A stretch of 64,000 bases of DNA from Comamonadaceae bacterium UBA2121 (GTDB lineage Bacteria; Pseudomonadota; Gammaproteobacteria; Burkholderiales; Burkholderiaceae_C). The notes beneath the pieces are model-generated. The model saw only the letters and a program-made list of their open reading frames with translations, did no database searches and was not told where the DNA came from. The position numbers and the translations under genes are program-made. Where the stretch lies: NCBI GenBank assembly GCA_002331385.1, contig DCYB01000010.1, positions 248,001-312,000 on the forward strand, written 5' to 3'. Of the stretch, positions 62,023-64,000 are shown in pieces (the first letter of the stretch is position 1; the number at the start of each line of letters is the position of its first letter).

Positions 62023-63606
62023 TTATTCCGTTGATTCAGGGGCGGGAATGCCTGTGGCGTGGCCCACCTTGGCACAACCCGCCCAGGTGCGCATCACCGC
62101 ATAGCTGCGCCAAGGCCGCCAGACTTGCGATGCGGCCAGCGCGTTGCGTGCTGCAGATGCGCCCCGCGGGATATGCAGCGCCGCATGCAAGGCCACGTCG
62201 GCGGCGGGAAAGGCATCGGGCCAGCGCAGCGCGCGCATGGCGATGTATTGCGCGGTCCAGTCACCAATGCCGGGCAGCGCACGCAATGCGGCCATGGTGG
62301 TTTCCGGGTCTTCGGCGGGCGACAGGCGCAGGTCGCCTTGCACCACAGCCAAGGCAATGGCTCGGATCGCTTTCTGGCGTTGGCGCACGATGCCCAGTTG
62401 GCCCAGCGCGTCCTCGCTGGCTTGCGCCAGGGCGAGGGGTGTGGGGAAAAGCCGGTGGATGTCGGGCCACGGTGTCTGAAGGGGTGCGCCGAAGTGTTCC
62501 GTCAGGCGGCCTGCCAGCGTGCGCGCTGCCGCCACGGTGATTTGCTGGCCGAGCACGGCGCGCACGGCGATTTCGAAGCCGTCCAGACACCCCGGCACGC
62601 GCATGCCGACGCCCGAGTGGAAATGCGGCGCGAGCACGGCGTCGATCTCGGCCAGATCGGCATCCAGATCGAACAGGTTGCGCACCCGCGCAATGAGCGC
62701 AGGCAGCACGGGCAACAGGCTGTCGCTGACGGTGAGGCGCAACTGCGCTGCCGGTGTGTCAAAGCGCGCGTCGATCCAGCCGGTGACGGCTTGCTCGCCA
62801 TCGCCCTGCCGTACGGCGCGGCGCATGCCGGGAAGTCCGTTGGCAGGTTGCGGCTCGACCATTTCCAGACCCGGAATCTGCCGGCTGTGCAGAAACCCCA
62901 GCATCGCACCCACGTCATAGGGTGGTCGCCAGCCGAGCCGGATCACCTGCGACTGGCTGGCTGCGATGTCGCCTGCGCGCCGGCTCGAGCGCCGCGCCTG
63001 CGACGGATTGAGCGCGTAGTGCTCGCTGAACGCGGCGTTGAAGCTGCGCAGGCTGCGAAAGCCGCTGGCCAGCGCCACTTGCGTGATCGGCAGCGAGGTA
63101 TCGGCCAGCAATTGCTTGGCCGCGAGCAGGCGCCGCGTCTGCAGATATTGCAAGGGCGAAATGCCCAGATGCGCAGAGAAGATACGGCGCAAATGGCGAT
63201 CGGTGATGCCGAGACGTGCGGACAACTGCGCCATCTGCGCGCCGTTGCCGGACTCGCTCCAGTTCTCGGGCGCATCCAGCAGGGCGATGGCCTGTCTGAG
63301 CAGAATGCTGCTGGCATCCTGGTTGGACCAGATGAGCGATTGCGGTGCCAACTCCGGGCGGCAACGCAGGCAGGGACGAAAGCCCGCACCTTCGGCTTGC
63401 GCCGCGAGGTCGAAGAAGCGACAGTTCTCTCGCCGTGGCGTGCGCACCGCGCAGACCGGGCGGCAGTAGATGCCCGTACTGGTCACGCCAGTAAAAAAGC
63501 TGCCGTCAAAGCGTGCATCGCGCGTCTTGAGGGCAAGATAGCGGGCGTCGTCTGTCGCGGGCGCAGCGTCGGCGGGGCGGGTCGGATCGGGCGTCATGGG
63601 GTTCAT
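62023..63606 (-). CDS. Ada N-domain / AraC / AlkA fusion: regulator and 3-methyladenine DNA glycosylase
   Basis: 527 residues, three parts. Ada-type zinc domain with Cys48/Cys52 (GIYCRPVC) and Cys79/Cys82 (FRPCLRC); Cys48 corresponds to the phosphotriester-methyl acceptor that turns Ada into an activator. Then an AraC helix-turn-helix pair (GITDRHLRRIFSAHLGISP… TQVALASGFRSLRSFNAAF). The C-terminal AlkA glycosylase domain has the HhH motif LPGIGDWTAQYIAMRAL and the catalytic Asp region FPAADVAL. So one protein senses methyl damage, activates genes and cuts alkylated bases. The O6-meG methyltransferase domain of E. coli Ada is supplied separately by Ogt downstream. The ATG at 63597 is also possible. 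Confidence 0.9.
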   Translation of the reverse strand: MNPMTPDPTRPADAAPATDDARYLALKTRDARFDGSFFTGVTSTGIYCRPVCAVRTPRRENCRFFDLAAQAEGAGFRPCLRCRPELAPQSLIWSNQDASSILLRQAIALLDAPENWSESGNGAQMAQLSARLGITDRHLRRIFSAHLGISPLQYLQTRRLLAAKQLLADTSLPITQVALASGFRSLRSFNAAFSEHYALNPSQARRSSRRAGDIAASQSQVIRLGWRPPYDVGAMLGFLHSRQIPGLEMVEPQPANGLPGMRRAVRQGDGEQAVTGWIDARFDTPAAQLRLTVSDSLLPVLPALIARVRNLFDLDADLAEIDAVLAPHFHSGVGMRVPGCLDGFEIAVRAVLGQQITVAAARTLAGRLTEHFGAPLQTPWPDIHRLFPTPLALAQASEDALGQLGIVRQRQKAIRAIALAVVQGDLRLSPAEDPETTMAALRALPGIGDWTAQYIAMRALRWPDAFPAADVALHAALHIPRGASAARNALAASQVWRPWRSYAVMRTWAGCAKVGHATGIPAPESTE

Positions 63607-63720
63607 GATAGGGCGGCGACGATGCGGCGCTGGCAGTTTTCGGACTTGTCCCTTGCGGCGTTGTGAGCGCATTCGAAGCGCGTTGGATAGAGAACTGCTG
63701 AACATGGTGCAGCGCACATT

Positions 63721-63726
63721 TACAAT
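63721..63726 (+). promoter_or_regulatory. Putative -10 box of the phosphomannomutase gene
   Basis: TACAAT with no good -35 at 17 bases. Transcription would begin near 63733, which supports the GTG start at 63762 over an ATG at 63732. Confidence 0.35.
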
Positions 63727-63761
63727 TGCGAATGTGTCCAATCATCCAGACGGGTTGTCTT

Positions 63762-64000
63762 GTGCCATTTCCTCCAGCCATTTTCAAAGCGTATGACATT
63801 CGAGGCATTGTTCCGAGCACATTGAACGAAGACGTCGCGCGCAATCTGGGGCGCGCCTTCGGCATGGCGGCGCTGGCGCAAGGTGAGCAGCAGGTGGCCG
63901 TGGGGCGCGATGGGCGTCTGTCGGGCCCGGCGCTGTCAGCGGCGCTGATGGCGGGGCTGGTGGATGTGGGCATCGAAGTGATCGATGTCGGCATGGTCAC
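63762..64000 (+). CDS. Phosphomannomutase/phosphoglucomutase, 5' part (runs off the window)
   Basis: About 79 residues visible. The alpha-D-phosphohexomutase family interconverts hexose-6- and hexose-1-phosphates. Seen: the N-terminal PPAIFKAYDIRGIVPSTL and the start of domain 1, AVGRDGRLSGPALSAAL, before the catalytic-serine loop further on. The start codon is a GTG; an ATG ten codons upstream is also in frame but falls at the likely transcription start. It is divergent from the Ada-like gene. Which sugar it prefers, and any downstream operon, lie outside the window. Confidence 0.85.
   Translation, partial: MPFPPAIFKAYDIRGIVPSTLNEDVARNLGRAFGMAALAQGEQQVAVGRDGRLSGPALSAALMAGLVDVGIEVIDVGMV

Overview
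This window looks like chromosomal DNA of a betaproteobacterium of the order Burkholderiales, most likely family Comamonadaceae (Acidovorax/Comamonas/Delftia type). The reasons are the high GC content, the gene order rnfH–DUF4124–guaB–guaA and trmJ–cysE, a Bug-type solute-binding protein next to a CaiB/BaiF CoA-transferase, and -10 boxes of the TACAAT type. Gene density is high and most genes are ordinary housekeeping or metabolic functions. The family assignment is inference from gene content, not from a marker-gene comparison.

Layout. 1–4845: end of an rnfH-type gene, a DUF4124 protein, and the purine genes guaB and guaA with a small DIP1984-family gene between them. 4846–5544: a scar holding wrecks of two insertion sequences, an internally deleted IS30-family transposase and the OrfA/OrfB junction of an IS3-family element. 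5545–12201: peroxidase-like, XdhC, SuhB, DUF4349 lipoprotein, TrmJ, CysE and nitroreductase genes. 12202–19710: two separate sulfide-oxidation units, a Tat-exported SQR-like flavoprotein with a small membrane protein and a DsrE protein, and a flavocytochrome c sulfide dehydrogenase pair (fccA-fccB). Between them lie mog, darP and pmbA.

19720–33219: a tartrate/D-malate dehydrogenase with a divergent LysR gene and a palindromic operator; an RhtA-like exporter with a divergent Lrp/AsnC gene and a nested palindrome; a YqeY-like gene; rpsU with a good promoter and terminator; an MFS transporter, a YhiN-type flavoprotein, a SUKH protein, a sterol desaturase-like enzyme and a thioesterase; cobA-ybiB; and a two-gene operon of unknown function whose first product resembles the DNA-binding half of an ISL3 transposase. 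33446–38754: a LysR gene divergent from an acyl-CoA dehydrogenase/Bug/CoA-transferase operon, probably for an organic acid.

38770–64000: an orphan ParB-like gene, trhP, tRNA-Leu(CAG), a glycine-rich anchored protein, a hydroxyisobutyrate-dehydrogenase-like and an aldehyde dehydrogenase gene, a large surface protein joining a pertactin-like passenger to DUF5979 domains and an IPTL-like tail, an EVE-domain gene, a SNF2 helicase, a GlsB-like protein, an NlpC/P60 peptidase, a PQQ-type sugar dehydrogenase, an isochorismatase-family hydrolase, prpE, a PAS/GGDEF/EAL protein, a DMT transporter, and an alkylation-repair pair (Ogt and an Ada-AraC-AlkA fusion). The window ends inside a phosphomannomutase/phosphoglucomutase gene. 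No CRISPR array, prophage, rRNA or plasmid origin was seen. The least explained items are the ISL3-derived operon (31451–33219) and the passenger-without-barrel surface protein (45399–47825).
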